Shown here piece by piece: positions 31,990-41,965 of a stretch of DNA of 48,338 bases. How positions within the stretch are numbered: the stretch's first letter is position 1; the number at the start of each line of letters is the position of its first letter. The stretch is from Thermoplasmata archaeon (GTDB lineage: Archaea; Thermoplasmatota; Thermoplasmata; Lutacidiplasmatales; UBA184), in assembly GCA_030041075.1 (NCBI GenBank), contig JASHOP010000031.1, positions 1 to 48,338 of the forward strand. Direction: 5' to 3'. The notes beneath the pieces were generated by a model that had not been told where the DNA came from, ran no database searches, and was given only the letters and a program-made list of their open reading frames with translations. The position numbers were made by a program, and so were the translations under genes.

Positions 31990-32700
31990 CTACCGGGGGG
32001 ATTCCCCGGGAGGATCGGCGATCGCGTCCCCCTGCTCGTAGTTCAATAGATGGCCCATCTTCATCCGCTTGGTTTCGAGGTACTCCCGGTTCTGGGACGT
32101 CGGCGCGATCACGAGCGGGATGCGACGGACGATCTTCACCCCGTGGCGGCGAAGGTCGTCGAGCTTCTCCGGGTTGTTGGTGAGGATGCTGATCGACCCG
32201 ACGTGGAGCGATCCGAGCATGTGGGCCGCCACCTCGTAATCCCTCTCGTCCGGACGGAATCCGAGCGCCTCGTTCGCCTCGACCGTGTCGTACCCGGCGT
32301 CCTGAAGCTGGTAGGCCCGGATCTTGTTCGCGAACCCGATCCCTCGACCCTCCTGCCGCAGGTAGAGGACGATCCCCGCCTCCTCACGCCCGATCTTCTC
32401 GAGCGAGGCGATCAGCTGGTCGCGACAGTCGCAGCGGAGCGAGCCGATCGCGTCCCCGGTGAGACACTCGGAGTGGATCCGGACGGGCACGTTCTCCCGC
32501 TCGTAGACGTTCCCGTGGACGAACGCGGCGTGGTCCTGCCTCGCGCCGTCGTTCCAGAACGCGACGACCTGGTATTCGCCGAACCGGGTCGGCAGGTCGG
32601 CGATCGCGACGATCTTCACGCACGTCTCGGGAGCACCCGGGCAGACGTGCGTCCGGCTCTCCGCGAGGAGCTGGTCGACGGTCTCGCGCGACAGTCCCAT
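31990..32700 (-). CDS. ribA: GTP cyclohydrolase II
   Basis: 236 residues. It opens GTP to 2,5-diamino-6-ribosylamino-4-pyrimidinone phosphate, the first step of riboflavin synthesis in bacteria. The zinc ligands C79, C90 and C92 are in SECLTGDAIGSLRCDCRDQL, and the catalytic loop is YLRQEGRGIGFANKI (115-122 RQEGRGIG). The ending includes YEVAAHMLGSLHVGSI and ILTNNPEKLDDLRRHGV. Most archaea use ArfA-type GTP cyclohydrolase III, so a bacterial-type RibA points to horizontal acquisition, although it is known from several Thermoplasmatota and haloarchaeal relatives. ATG 32700 opens the similarity; no DHBP-synthase domain is fused. Confidence 0.92.
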   Translation of the reverse strand: MGLSRETVDQLLAESRTHVCPGAPETCVKIVAIADLPTRFGEYQVVAFWNDGARQDHAAFVHGNVYERENVPVRIHSECLTGDAIGSLRCDCRDQLIASLEKIGREEAGIVLYLRQEGRGIGFANKIRAYQLQDAGYDTVEANEALGFRPDERDYEVAAHMLGSLHVGSISILTNNPEKLDDLRRHGVKIVRRIPLVIAPTSQNREYLETKRMKMGHLLNYEQGDAIADPPGESPR

Positions 32701-32842
32701 CAGGGTTGTCAGGGTCGGAGCGGGATAAAGCGCTCGGCCTCCGCCACGCCGGCCGGGGGCTCGCGGCTCTCGACCCGCGGCCGGACGGACCCGGCCCGCC
32801 CGAGTCCGGGGCTCCGGGACCGAGAGGCCGGACGGTCTCGGA

Positions 32843-33274
32843 TTAGGGCGGCGTCCCGGGTCCCCCGGAAGCGGCCGCGGGCGGGGGCGCCGGCGGCGGA
32901 GGCGCCGACGCCAGAGGGGGCGGGGGTGGAGGCGGTGGGGGCGGGGCCGGGTATCCCGCCGGCTCGACCTGGACGGACCGCGGCTTGACCCGTACGGCAA
33001 TCGTCTGCGCCTTGGGCGTGATCAGGTTCCATCCGCCCCGAAGGACCGAGGCTCCCACGAGGTATTCGATCCCGACGAACGTGAACGCCTCGACGAACCG
33101 TCCGTTGAAGGTGATGTTGAACGAGTTGTTGCCGCCGCTGGCTTTCACGATGTTGTAGGTGCCGGACGGAGGGGACTGAGTGTACTCGTAGGCCTGGTAG
33201 AAACCGAACAGAAGGAGGCCGAGTCCGATCGCCACCAGCGCGGTCCCTATCGACTTCTCATACACCCGCTCCAT
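32843..33274 (-). CDS. membrane-anchored protein with proline-rich tail
   Basis: 143 residues. One N-terminal membrane helix (IGTALVAIGLGLLLFGFYQA) is followed by an exposed domain (TYNIVKASGGNNSFNITFNG, then FVEAFTFVGIEYLVGASVL, probably a second helix) and a tail with a run of ten prolines (residues about 113-122) and further Pro/Ala repeats. The second hydrophobic stretch suggests a hairpin with both ends in the cytoplasm. ATG 33274 is fixed by a strong TATA box 28 bases upstream. Function unknown. Confidence 0.75.
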   Translation of the reverse strand: MERVYEKSIGTALVAIGLGLLLFGFYQAYEYTQSPPSGTYNIVKASGGNNSFNITFNGRFVEAFTFVGIEYLVGASVLRGGWNLITPKAQTIAVRVKPRSVQVEPAGYPAPPPPPPPPPPLASAPPPPAPPPAAASGGPGTPP

Positions 33275-33296
33275 CGGCGATGCCTCGCGACTCCGC

Positions 33297-33306
33297 ACAT
33301 ATATAT
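33297..33306 (-). promoter_or_regulatory. TATA box of the Pro-tail membrane protein gene
   Basis: ATATATATGT on the minus strand, centred 28 bases before the ATG at 33274, is the clearest TATA box in the window. It implies a leaderless transcript. Confidence 0.7.
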
Positions 33307-33449
33307 CCGGCGCTCCGCGCGATGCCCGACGGGACCGCTCCCGCGCCCTCGGCGGGTTCGGCCCTGTACGGCGTCGTCGACCGCGGCGCGATGACGCCGC
33401 CCGCGATCCCGGCCCCAACCTCAAGAGCTCCTCGGGGATTCACGGGCTG

Positions 33450-33827
33450 ATGAGCGAGACGGAGACGTCCTGGCGCAAACTCTCCCGGGCCGAGGAGGCG
33501 GTGATCGTGCATCGGGGAACGGAGCGCCCGTTCAGCGGGGAGTACGAGGACTTCTCCGGCCGAGGGACGTACTCGTGCAAGCGGTGCTCCGCGCCCCTGT
33601 ACCGGTCCGACGACAAGTTCGATGCGCGCTGCGGCTGGCCGAGCTTTGACCAGGAGATCGCGGGCGCGGTCAAGCGGGTACCCGACCCGGACGGTCAGCG
33701 GGTGGAGATCCGCTGCGCCCGGTGCGACGCCCACCTCGGCCACGTCTTCCGCGGCGAGGGGTTCACTCCGAGGAACACCCGGCACTGCGTCAACTCGATC
33801 GCGCTCCAGTTCACGCCGGCCCCGTGA
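33450..33827 (+). CDS. msrB: peptide-methionine (R)-S-oxide reductase
   Basis: 125 residues, full length. It reduces the R form of methionine sulfoxide in proteins. Zinc cysteines C43/C46 (YSCKRCSAPLY) and C89/C92 (IRCARCDAHLGH) and the catalytic C113 (TRHCVNS) are present, together with the conserved RCGWPSF. The recycling cysteine around position 60 is C61 (DARCGWPSF). Start ATG 33450. The S-form enzyme, MsrA, is encoded 2 kb further right on the other strand, so the region covers both stereoisomers. Confidence 0.94.
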   Translation: MSETETSWRKLSRAEEAVIVHRGTERPFSGEYEDFSGRGTYSCKRCSAPLYRSDDKFDARCGWPSFDQEIAGAVKRVPDPDGQRVEIRCARCDAHLGHVFRGEGFTPRNTRHCVNSIALQFTPAP

Positions 33828-33961
33828 TCGAGCGGCGAGGCGGCGTCGTTCCGCGTCGGCCGCCTCATCGCGTCCGGAGCCCGGGTCGCCCGGCGGCGGA
33901 CGACCTGGCCCGCCCCCGGGTCCACCGTTCGACCGACCGGGAGCGCCGCCGGCCTGCCGGG

Positions 33962-34129
33962 TTACTTGACGATGCTCGAGAAGGTGTACTTCGCCGCCTC
34001 GGTATGGGTCATCAGGTGCTCCCCGATGTCGTCCCCCCGCAGCGACTGAAAACCGCAGACGAGGCATCGGTACAGGACGAGTTCCACGGGCCGCGGACCT
34101 ACGACATCGGCGGGGGGAGGAGGCGCCAT
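33962..34129 (-). CDS. small C2H2-type zinc-finger protein
   Basis: 55 residues. The finger is YRCLVCGFQSLRGDDIGEHL-MTH (CxxC...HxxxH), ending in the C-terminal helix AAKYTFSSIVK; the first 18 residues are Pro-rich. It belongs to the group of short single-finger proteins common in Thermoplasmata, with unknown targets. The ATG at 34129 is used, though a GTG 14 codons later would keep the whole finger. Confidence 0.7.
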   Translation of the reverse strand: MAPPPPADVVGPRPVELVLYRCLVCGFQSLRGDDIGEHLMTHTEAAKYTFSSIVK

Positions 34130-34388
34130 CGACCTCCGCAGCGTCGAGGGGCTCGAAATAGGTTTGCCTCGTCGGGCGGCCCTTCGCGCCGCCCGGCCGC
34201 GCGGGGAGCCGGGCGGTCGGGCGACCGTTCTATACGCTCGCGACCCTTGGGCGGCCACCCTTCTGCGATGTCCGCGTTCCGGTACGAACGGGATGCCGGC
34301 GCCCGGCCGCCCATCGGGATCGGAGGTAGCCGCATCGGTCGGGCGATGCCTGGGCCCGGGATCCGTTCGGCAGCTCCCGGGTGATCTC

Positions 34389-34769
34389 GTGGCGCGTCCT
34401 CTGGCGGCGGCGGCCCTGACGATCCTGGGCGGAGCGTTCATCGCGCTGGGAGGGCTGGTCCTCGCGACCCTCGGGACGATCCTCGCCCTCACGATCGGCT
34501 TCCACAGCGGCTGGTTCTACGTGGGCCTCGTCGCCGGATTGCTGACGATCGCGATGGGCGGACTCATGCTCCTCCTTCCGATGGCCAAGACGGGGCTGGG
34601 GATCGTGACGATCGTACTGGCGGGGGTCAGCGTACCGTTCGCCTTCGGCGGCTTCGTGGTCGGCTTCCTCCTCGCGCTGTTCGGGGGCGCGCTCGCCATC
34701 GTCTGGAAACCGCCGGTGGCTCGTTCTGCGGAGCCCGTTCCGCCCGGGCCGGCTCCGCCGTGGACCTAG
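34389..34769 (+). CDS. four-helix membrane protein (DUF6114-like)
   Basis: 126 residues from a GTG. Four hydrophobic helices: LAAAALTILGGAFIALGGLV, TILALTIGFHSGWFYVG, LLTIAMGGLMLLLPM and VPFAFGGFVVGFLLALFGGA, ending in AIVWKPP and a Pro-rich tail. The alternation of Gly-rich helices with a final GGF.xGxxLxxxGG..A..W.P pattern resembles DUF6114 proteins of actinobacteria. Function unknown. It is followed within 120 bases by the LysE gene and may share its transcript. Confidence 0.75.
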   Translation: MARPLAAAALTILGGAFIALGGLVLATLGTILALTIGFHSGWFYVGLVAGLLTIAMGGLMLLLPMAKTGLGIVTIVLAGVSVPFAFGGFVVGFLLALFGGALAIVWKPPVARSAEPVPPGPAPPWT

Positions 34770-34888
34770 CGATCGGGGGCGATTCCGGGGCGGAGGAGGC
34801 GTATCGCGGTCGTGCGGAGACCGAGCGATCGCCGGCCGGTCGCCCTCCGAAGACCCGCGGCGCTCGGGGGGCCCGTCCGGGGGGTGGA

Positions 34889-35470
34889 ATGAGCGTCATC
34901 ACGGACCTCGGGTTCGGCATGGTCCTCGGCTTCTCGCTCACGATCCCCCCCGGTCCGATGAACGCGCTGATCGCCTCGATCTCCGCGCGCTCCTACCGGG
35001 GAGGCGTCGTGACGGGACTCGGCGCGCTCAGTGCCGATCTGGTGCTCGGCGGGATCGTGTTCGGATTGTACTCCGAGGTCCACCTGGCTCCGGTCGTGCG
35101 CTGGGTCTACGCCGTCGGAGCGGTGGTCATGGTCTACCTCGGGATGCGCATCCTGAGGTCGCCCGCCGAGGCCCCGGGGGAGGACGAGATCGGGGTCCGC
35201 ACGTTCGCGCGGGCCCTCGCCCTCGGGATCACGAACCCGTTCCAGATCGTCTGGTGGATCTCCGCCGGGCTCGCGTTCGCCTACCTCGGAGGGCCGGTCC
35301 TGTTCGTGGGGCTGTTTGGGGCTGTCGCCCTCTGGGTCGTCGCGTTCCCGTTCGCCGTCCATGCCGGGACGAGGGGGCATCCGTCGGCCCGTCGACCGAT
35401 CGCCGTGGCCTCGGCGCTGATCCTGTTCGGCTTTGCGCTCTACTTCGCCGCGCTCGCCGTCTACGCCTGA
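34889..35470 (+). CDS. LysE/RhtB family exporter
   Basis: 193 residues with about six membrane helices. The family hallmark is the first-helix stretch FSLTIPPGPMNALIASISAR (PGP motif), followed by SYRGGVVTGLGALSADLVLG and ITNPFQIVWWISAGLAF. LysE-type carriers export amino acids and similar compounds; this one lacks features that would tell the substrate. ATG 34889 was chosen because it opens the first helix; upstream codons are Arg/Gly-rich. The 3' end overlaps convergent msrA by 10 bases. Confidence 0.88.
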   Translation: MSVITDLGFGMVLGFSLTIPPGPMNALIASISARSYRGGVVTGLGALSADLVLGGIVFGLYSEVHLAPVVRWVYAVGAVVMVYLGMRILRSPAEAPGEDEIGVRTFARALALGITNPFQIVWWISAGLAFAYLGGPVLFVGLFGAVALWVVAFPFAVHAGTRGHPSARRPIAVASALILFGFALYFAALAVYA

Positions 35471-36066
35471 CCGCCCGGAACGGTCGGGGCCGGGGCGGGC
35501 GTGAGGAGGGCCGCGTGCGCTCGTCGGAACTTCGCGACCTTCGGCGCGATGATCGCCCGGCAGTACGCCTTCTCGGGGTTGCGCCGGAAGTAGTCGTGAT
35601 GGTATTCTTCCGCCGGATAGAAGACGGAGAACGGGACGATCTCGGTCACGACCTTCCCCCGCCAGACCCCCTCCGCCTCGATCTCGCGCACCACGCCCTC
35701 GGCGATCGCGCGTTGCTCGGGCGAGCGGTAGAACACCGCCGAGCGGTACTGGGTCCCGACATCGTTCCCCTGGCGGTTCCGGGTCGTCGGGTCGTGGGTG
35801 GTGAAGAAGACCACGAGGAGGTCGTGGTAGGAGACCGTCCGCGGGTCGAACGTCACCTCCACCGCTTCGGCGTGCCCCGTCCGGCCCGTGCAGACGTCCT
35901 CGTACGTCGGGCGGACCGCCGTCCCGCCCGAGTACCCCGGCTCCACCCGCCGGACTCCCGCGATCTCGGAGAACACGGCCTCCGTGCACCAGAAGCAACC
36001 CCCGGCGAAGGTCGCCTGCTCGAGGGTCCCGTCCGGCGGGCTCGGGACCGGCGTGTTTCCCGCCAT
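35461..36066 (-). CDS. msrA: peptide-methionine (S)-S-oxide reductase
   Basis: 201 residues. The catalytic motif AGGCFWCTEAVF has the reactive cysteine at C24, with C27 nearby. Other conserved pieces are PGYSGGTAVRPTYEDVCTGR, GHAEAVEVTFDP, NDVGTQYRSAVFY and PAEEYHHDYFRRNP. It reduces the S form of methionine sulfoxide. The C-terminal segment with AYCRAIIAPKVAKFRR contains one further cysteine that could resolve the disulfide. The ATG at 36066 gives the normal N-terminal length. Confidence 0.95.
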   Translation of the reverse strand: MAGNTPVPSPPDGTLEQATFAGGCFWCTEAVFSEIAGVRRVEPGYSGGTAVRPTYEDVCTGRTGHAEAVEVTFDPRTVSYHDLLVVFFTTHDPTTRNRQGNDVGTQYRSAVFYRSPEQRAIAEGVVREIEAEGVWRGKVVTEIVPFSVFYPAEEYHHDYFRRNPEKAYCRAIIAPKVAKFRRAHAALLTPAPAPTVPGGQA

Positions 36067-36126
36067 CGTCTCCCGGACCTAGCCCCCGGGGGGATTTGAA
36101 CGCTCGTTCCCGACCCCGGGGGGTCC

Positions 36127-36582
36127 TCACCGGCGAACGACGAACTGCACCTCGGTGCGCGCCCACGCCCGGGCGTCGCGCCAGGGGCTGCCGGCGTAGA
36201 CCTCTCGGCTCGAGCCCACGGAGCGGATCGTGCCGTCCCGGCGCTGGCCGCGGAGCCAGTCGCGGAGGCCGTGGTAGACGACGCGAGGCGACACGACCTC
36301 CGGGTCGAACACGACGCGCGCGACCCTCGCGGCCGGTAGCGTCTTCGTCCGGACCCCCGACGACCCTCGGGCGGGCCCGCGGAGCTCGATCGCCACCTCC
36401 CAGCTACCCCCGCCCGGCCCTCCGAGGATCCAGCGCCCGGTCCGGACGCCGTGCTCCCTCGTCCAGCGGGCGATCCGCTCGAACTGGGCCCGGACCCTCC
36501 TCTCGCTCCAGGGCCCCTTCCAAGCGATCGCGGCGACCCTCAACCTCGGGCTGTTCCCCCAGGCAAAATCGACCGCCCGCAC
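36127..36582 (-). CDS. GyrI-like/AraC effector-binding domain protein
   Basis: 151 residues from a GTG. The fold is suggested by the first strand LRVAAIAWKGPWSERRVRAQ with an RWTREHGVRTGRWI helix, WEVAIELRGP and the repeated second half (TLPAARVARVVFDPEVVSPR, YHGLRDWLRGQR, and SREVYAGSP). Such stand-alone effector-binding domains (SOUL/GyrI-like) bind small molecules. No DNA-binding domain is attached. It lies 60 bases downstream of moaA on the same strand. Assignment moderate. Confidence 0.7.
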   Translation of the reverse strand: MRAVDFAWGNSPRLRVAAIAWKGPWSERRVRAQFERIARWTREHGVRTGRWILGGPGGGSWEVAIELRGPARGSSGVRTKTLPAARVARVVFDPEVVSPRVVYHGLRDWLRGQRRDGTIRSVGSSREVYAGSPWRDARAWARTEVQFVVRR

Positions 36583-36641
36583 GGCCCCAGCCCGAGAGCC
36601 GCGGGGGGTTTAAACCCGCCCGCGCGGAGCGGCTCCGCGGG

Positions 36642-37643
36642 TCAGGAGCGACCCGGACCCGCGGGGGCGGACGCCGAACGATCGACCGGGGAGGCACGGC
36701 CGCCAGTCCCGACCTGCGGGAGGGGGACGAGGTGCGTGACGAACCCGCCGTAGTACGGCACGCGCCGGGTGATCACCCGGCGGAACGCGTCGCGCAGGCC
36801 CTCGTCGTCGAGACCGCGCGTAGGGACGAGATCGTCATCGCGGTTCAGGCAGCCCTTCAGCTCGCCACGGTGGGTGACGCGGATCCGGTGGCAGTTCGAG
36901 CAGAACTCGGGGTTGTCGACCGGGTCGACCAGCTCGACCTCGGCTCGGTCGAACCGGTACACGCGGCGGTGATGCATCTCCCGGACCCGGACCCGCGACG
37001 CGTTCTCCTCCAGCCAGCGGCGGACGGATCCGATGTCGACCGCCCAGTCGCGCCGGGGGACCAGCTCGGGCATGAACTGGATCAGCTGGAGCTTCAGCCC
37101 TTCCGTCCCCCCCACGTAGTCGATCAGCGCGGGGAGGTTATCGAGGGTCGGCCGGAAGACGACCATGTTGACCTTGACCGGGGTGAGCCCGGCGCGAAGC
37201 GCGGCCCGGATCCCTCGGAGGACCGGCGCCAGCGCCCCGCCGCGGATCGACCGGAACTGCTCGGGGTCGATCGAGTCCATCGAGACGTTCACGCGCTTGA
37301 GGCCCGCGTCGCGAAGGGGCTCGGCTCGCGCCGCGAGCATCGAGCCGTTCGTCGTCAGCGACACGTCCGGTATCCGCGGGACCGTCGCGGAGACCAGCGA
37401 CTCCAGATCCTGCCGGACGAGGGGTTCTCCACCGGTGAACTTGACGGAGCGGATCCCGAACTCTCGCGCGACCGCGGCAAGCCGTTCGACCTCCGCGATC
37501 GTGATCTCTTCCTCGTGGCGTGCCCGCGGCCGGGCGACCGGACCGAGCCCTTCGTCGTGGCAGTAGACGCACCCGAAGTTGCAGCGCTTCGTAACGCTGA
37601 CGCGAAGGTCGGTCACCCCACGCCCGTACGCATCCGTCAGCAC
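36642..37643 (-). CDS. moaA: GTP 3',8-cyclase MoaA (molybdenum cofactor synthesis)
   Basis: 333 residues. A radical-SAM enzyme that rearranges GTP in the first step of molybdopterin synthesis. The radical-SAM cluster ligands are C21, C25 and C28 (KRCNFGCVYCHDEG); the SAM motif is VKFTGGEPLVRQDL; the second 4Fe-4S cluster is held by cysteines in NPEFCSNCHRIRVTHRGELK-GC near residues 247-264. The C-terminal GG-type end is not obvious here, the chain instead having an Ala/Pro-rich tail. The GTG at 37643 is preferred over a TTG four codons earlier because a TATA box is centred 26 bases upstream of it and similarity starts there (LTDAYGRGVTDLRVSVT). Confidence 0.93.
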   Translation of the reverse strand: MLTDAYGRGVTDLRVSVTKRCNFGCVYCHDEGLGPVARPRARHEEEITIAEVERLAAVAREFGIRSVKFTGGEPLVRQDLESLVSATVPRIPDVSLTTNGSMLAARAEPLRDAGLKRVNVSMDSIDPEQFRSIRGGALAPVLRGIRAALRAGLTPVKVNMVVFRPTLDNLPALIDYVGGTEGLKLQLIQFMPELVPRRDWAVDIGSVRRWLEENASRVRVREMHHRRVYRFDRAEVELVDPVDNPEFCSNCHRIRVTHRGELKGCLNRDDDLVPTRGLDDEGLRDAFRRVITRRVPYYGGFVTHLVPLPQVGTGGRASPVDRSASAPAGPGRS

Positions 37644-37664
37644 CGGCGGCCGCAACTCCGCCCG

Positions 37665-37673
37665 GGATAATAG
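37665..37673 (-). promoter_or_regulatory. TATA box of moaA
   Basis: CTATTATCC on the minus strand, centred 26 bases upstream of the GTG at 37643. It favours that start codon over the upstream TTG. Confidence 0.6.
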
Positions 37674-37890
37674 AGGATACGGAGGCGGGACGCCGCACCG
37701 AACCCGGGACTCGCTCCTCCGGACCGTCCCCGCGACCTCGGCGGGGTGGACCCCCGGCGCGGGCGCCGTCCTTCCGTACCCGCGGCCCGCGGGTGACGCT
37801 CGGGTCGCGACGCACGGCGCGAGGGGAGCGGTTCCGTTCCTCCGGGGAGTTCGCGCGGACTCCCCACCCGCCCCGTCGGGCGGGTCCCGG

Positions 37891-38370
37891 CTAGAGGGAT
37901 GCGCCGCAGCTGGGGCACCGACCGTTGACCTCGTTGCCCAGCTGGCCGCAGTAGCGGCACCGTATCTTCACCACCTCGCGCTCGACGGTCCGGACGATCG
38001 TCGGAGCGGCGGGGTAGGCCGGAGGGAGCTCGCGCCGGGCCTCCGCGATCGCGTTCGCCCAGCCGTCCGGTTCGAGAACGTCGAACGCGGGCCGCCCGCG
38101 GGGCAGCTCGACCACGAGCCGGGGACGACCGAGCCGGCCCCGTCGGACGGAGATGTTCTGGAGATCGTGGAGGCTCACGTCGAGCAGGGTGCGCGCCTCG
38201 CGCCCCCCCACGAGGTCCCGGACCACCCCCCGGGAGACGTGCGACTCGAAGACGAGCCGCTGGTTCGTCAGGTACAGCACGCCCGGGCCCCGACCCGTCG
38301 ACGACTCGCGCGACGCCTCCTCCACCGCGTAGGCGCTCCGCAGGATGCTCTCGGCCGGACGCAGCAGCAT
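37891..38370 (-). CDS. GRAM/PH-like domain protein with C-terminal zinc ribbon
   Basis: 159 residues. The N-terminal 110 residues look like a GRAM/PH-type barrel (GVLYLTNQRLVFESHV, LLDVSLHDLQNISVRRGR, RLVVELPRGRPAFDVLEPD, then the capping helix DGWANAIAEARRELP). The last 25 residues form a zinc ribbon (IRCRYCGQLGNEVNGRCPSC). Similar proteins in archaea and bacteria bind membranes or proteins; no activity is known. It lies 83 bases downstream of the M2 peptidase gene on the same strand. Confidence 0.8.
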   Translation of the reverse strand: MLLRPAESILRSAYAVEEASRESSTGRGPGVLYLTNQRLVFESHVSRGVVRDLVGGREARTLLDVSLHDLQNISVRRGRLGRPRLVVELPRGRPAFDVLEPDGWANAIAEARRELPPAYPAAPTIVRTVEREVVKIRCRYCGQLGNEVNGRCPSCGASL

Positions 38371-38453
38371 GCGAGCTCAGCCCGGCGGCGGTCTCCCGTC
38401 GGGCGTCCGAGGCGAAGGCCGGCGCTGCGCGGGACCCGGCACGGCCGACCGCC

Positions 38454-40193
<1,740 letters not shown>

Positions 40194-40548
40194 GGTGACC
40201 TCGGGTGCGCGAGAGGAGTCGGGCCATATAGCTCTCCCAGCGAGCGCGACGTACGGCGGAGGTTCGTCCGGCCGATCGCCGGAGGAGAGCTCGGCCGACG
40301 ATCGCCCCCGCTCCGTTCCATGCCATCGGAAGGACGATCGGACGCGAAGGGCGACACCCCCGCGCGGGACCGCCCGGTCGCGCCGGGGGCCGAGGATCGA
40401 CGGCCGGCCAGCGATCCGAGCGGGACCGGAACCGGTCCGCTCTTTGTCCGCCGCACTCCTCCGTTAGATATCGACGCGGACCACCCCCCTGTTTCCACTC
40501 GAACTCGGGGTTTATGTATGACATGCGTCTGACAACTTCCGACTGACC
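40194..40548. other. divergent intergenic region
   Basis: 355 bases between the divergent M2 peptidase and miniature-gene pair. AT-richer patches suit promoters: CATATAG at 40225-40232 (for the peptidase) and TTTATGTATG at 40511-40520 (for the gene at 40549). Also a TTAGATATCG patch at about 40463. I see no gene in it. Confidence 0.45.
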
Positions 40549-40716
40549 GTGTCGGACGCCCCTGGGCGACCCGTGTTCTTGGCCGCGATCCCCCTCGATG
40601 CCGATTTCCGCCGCGAGGTGCCCACCCCCCTCGCGGCCCTTCCCTCTCTCGCCCGACCCACCGCCGCGCCGTCGTTTCCGATGCCGGTCGGCCGGTGGCC
40701 GTGGAGCCCGCCATGA
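40549..40716 (+). CDS. miniature protein, first of an overlapping pair (55 aa)
   Basis: A GTG-initiated frame: SDAPGRPVFLAAIPLDADFR, then REVPTPLAALPSLARP, ending MPVGRWPWSPP. Codon third positions are almost all G or C, as in real genes here. Its TGA overlaps the ATG of the next frame (ATGA at 40713-40716), and a TATA-like element lies about 35 bases upstream. These three signs make it likely to be translated. No family recognised; Pro-rich, without cysteine or membrane segment. Confidence 0.5.
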   Translation: MSDAPGRPVFLAAIPLDADFRREVPTPLAALPSLARPTAAPSFPMPVGRWPWSPP

Positions 40717-40919
40717 GAGGCTCGGCCATCGGTGGTCCGAAGATCGACGCCCGTCCCTCTCCGCCCGTCAGCCTCGGGATCGGTCAGCCCCGGGGCTACG
40801 GTGCCCCTCCGCGACTCTCCCCGGAGGCCGCAGCCGCCTTCGCGACGTACGTCGACACCGCCCGGGCCCGAGCGGCGGTGGAGGGTCGGACTCTCGTCTA
40901 CACCGTGCGCTGGAGCTAA
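40713..40919 (+). CDS. miniature protein, second of an overlapping pair (68 aa)
   Basis: It starts at the ATG that overlaps the upstream stop by four bases. The first half is Pro/Gly-rich (GGPKIDARPSPPVSLGIGQP), the second half is a helix and strand (LSPEAAAAFATYVDTARARA, AVEGRTLVYTVRWS). The pattern with a final YTVRW strand suggests a compact domain. Unknown family. Converges with rnhA, 42 bases apart. Confidence 0.5.
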   Translation: MRGSAIGGPKIDARPSPPVSLGIGQPRGYGAPPRLSPEAAAAFATYVDTARARAAVEGRTLVYTVRWS

Positions 40920-40960
40920 CGCCCTCCGCCCGACCTCTCGGGCTCCGGCGCCTCCGACCG

Positions 40961-41449
40961 TTACGTCGTAGGCGGTCGCCGGGGGTACTGGGCCTCTAAG
41001 ACCGCCTTCTTGGAGAGTTGGTCGGCGCGTTGGTTCTGGTCGCGAGGAATCCAGACGAAGTCGACCCGGTGGAACCCGGCGGACAGCTGGCGGAGCCGGT
41101 CGTGAAACGCCCGGAGGTGCTCGGCGCGGACCCGATACTCGCCCGTCATCTGCCGGATCACGAGCTGGCTGTCGCCGCGAACGGTCACGCCGCCGCGATA
41201 TCCCCGTCCGGTGAGCCACTCTAGCGCGCGTACCGCTCCCGCGTACTCCGCGACGTTGTTGGTCGCGTGGCGGTCGAACGCGGACACGGCGAGTCCGTAG
41301 CCTTCGTGATCAAGGCCGGGTCCGGTTATCGTGTAGCCGAACCCCGCGATCGAGCCTCGACCGGTGCGCTCGCACGCGCCGTCGAAGTGGACCTCCACCG
41401 GCCCTACCTCCCGCGCGACGTCCCCCGGCGGGATCGCCCGACGGTCCAC
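40961..41449 (-). CDS. rnhA: ribonuclease HI
   Basis: 162 residues, type 1 RNase H, which cuts RNA in RNA-DNA hybrids. The carboxylates are D23 (VEVHFDGACE), E69 (NNVAEYAGAV), D93 (VRGDSQLVI) and D143 (NQRADQLSKKA). The first strand pattern GFGYTITGPG and the NVAEY..A..ALEWL block are those of the archaeal/actinobacterial RNase HI branch, which lacks the basic protrusion. The gene begins six bases after the zinc-ribbon membrane-protein gene, so the two form an operon. ATG 41449. Confidence 0.92.
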   Translation of the reverse strand: MDRRAIPPGDVAREVGPVEVHFDGACERTGRGSIAGFGYTITGPGLDHEGYGLAVSAFDRHATNNVAEYAGAVRALEWLTGRGYRGGVTVRGDSQLVIRQMTGEYRVRAEHLRAFHDRLRQLSAGFHRVDFVWIPRDQNQRADQLSKKAVLEAQYPRRPPTT

Positions 41450-41455
41450 CCGGGC

Positions 41456-41965
41456 TCACCCGCTCCAAGCTCGGCTTCCCCGCGGGGACGGGACGGGCAC
41501 CCCGGCCAGGACCGAGCAGCTGCAGAACGCCTCCGGGCGCGCGCACCGCGGGCACGTGGCCCGGTCGAGGACGAGGCCGAGGGGCCGCCCGCAGCTACGG
41601 CAGTCCCGCGCCCGGGCGCACCGCGGACACTGGGCCAGCTCGGCCGGGATGTACGTTCGGCAGTGGCGACACGCCGCCGCGTCCTTCGGATCGTAACGTC
41701 GGGCGGGGGTCGGGGCGGTGCGCGGCGGAGGCGACCGTCCCACCCTCTCGTCCGGGTTGCCGAACGCTCCCAGCACGGTGGTCTTGCGGGGGTCGGGAGC
41801 GACGGCGGCGAGCAGCACCACGACCAGACCCACGGGGGCCACCAGGACTCCGACCTCCTGCTCGAGGTCGAACGTCTCCGCCCCCCCGACCACGATCGGG
41901 AACGATGCGAGGGCGAATCCGGCCAGAATGACGCCGACGCCGAGGTACGCGAGCGACCGGTTCAT
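41456..41965 (-). CDS. two-helix membrane protein with zinc-ribbon array
   Basis: 169 residues. Two membrane helices (YLGVGVILAGFALASFPIVV and LVAPVGLVVVLLAAVAP), then a cytoplasmic part with a cysteine-rich segment of several CxxC pairs: ACRHCRTYIP, QCPRCARARDCRSCGR, and TCPRCARPEAFCSCS. This reads as about two treble-clef/ribbon modules. Placed before rnhA in one operon. Function unknown. ATG 41965. Confidence 0.8.
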   Translation of the reverse strand: MNRSLAYLGVGVILAGFALASFPIVVGGAETFDLEQEVGVLVAPVGLVVVLLAAVAPDPRKTTVLGAFGNPDERVGRSPPPRTAPTPARRYDPKDAAACRHCRTYIPAELAQCPRCARARDCRSCGRPLGLVLDRATCPRCARPEAFCSCSVLAGVPVPSPRGSRAWSG

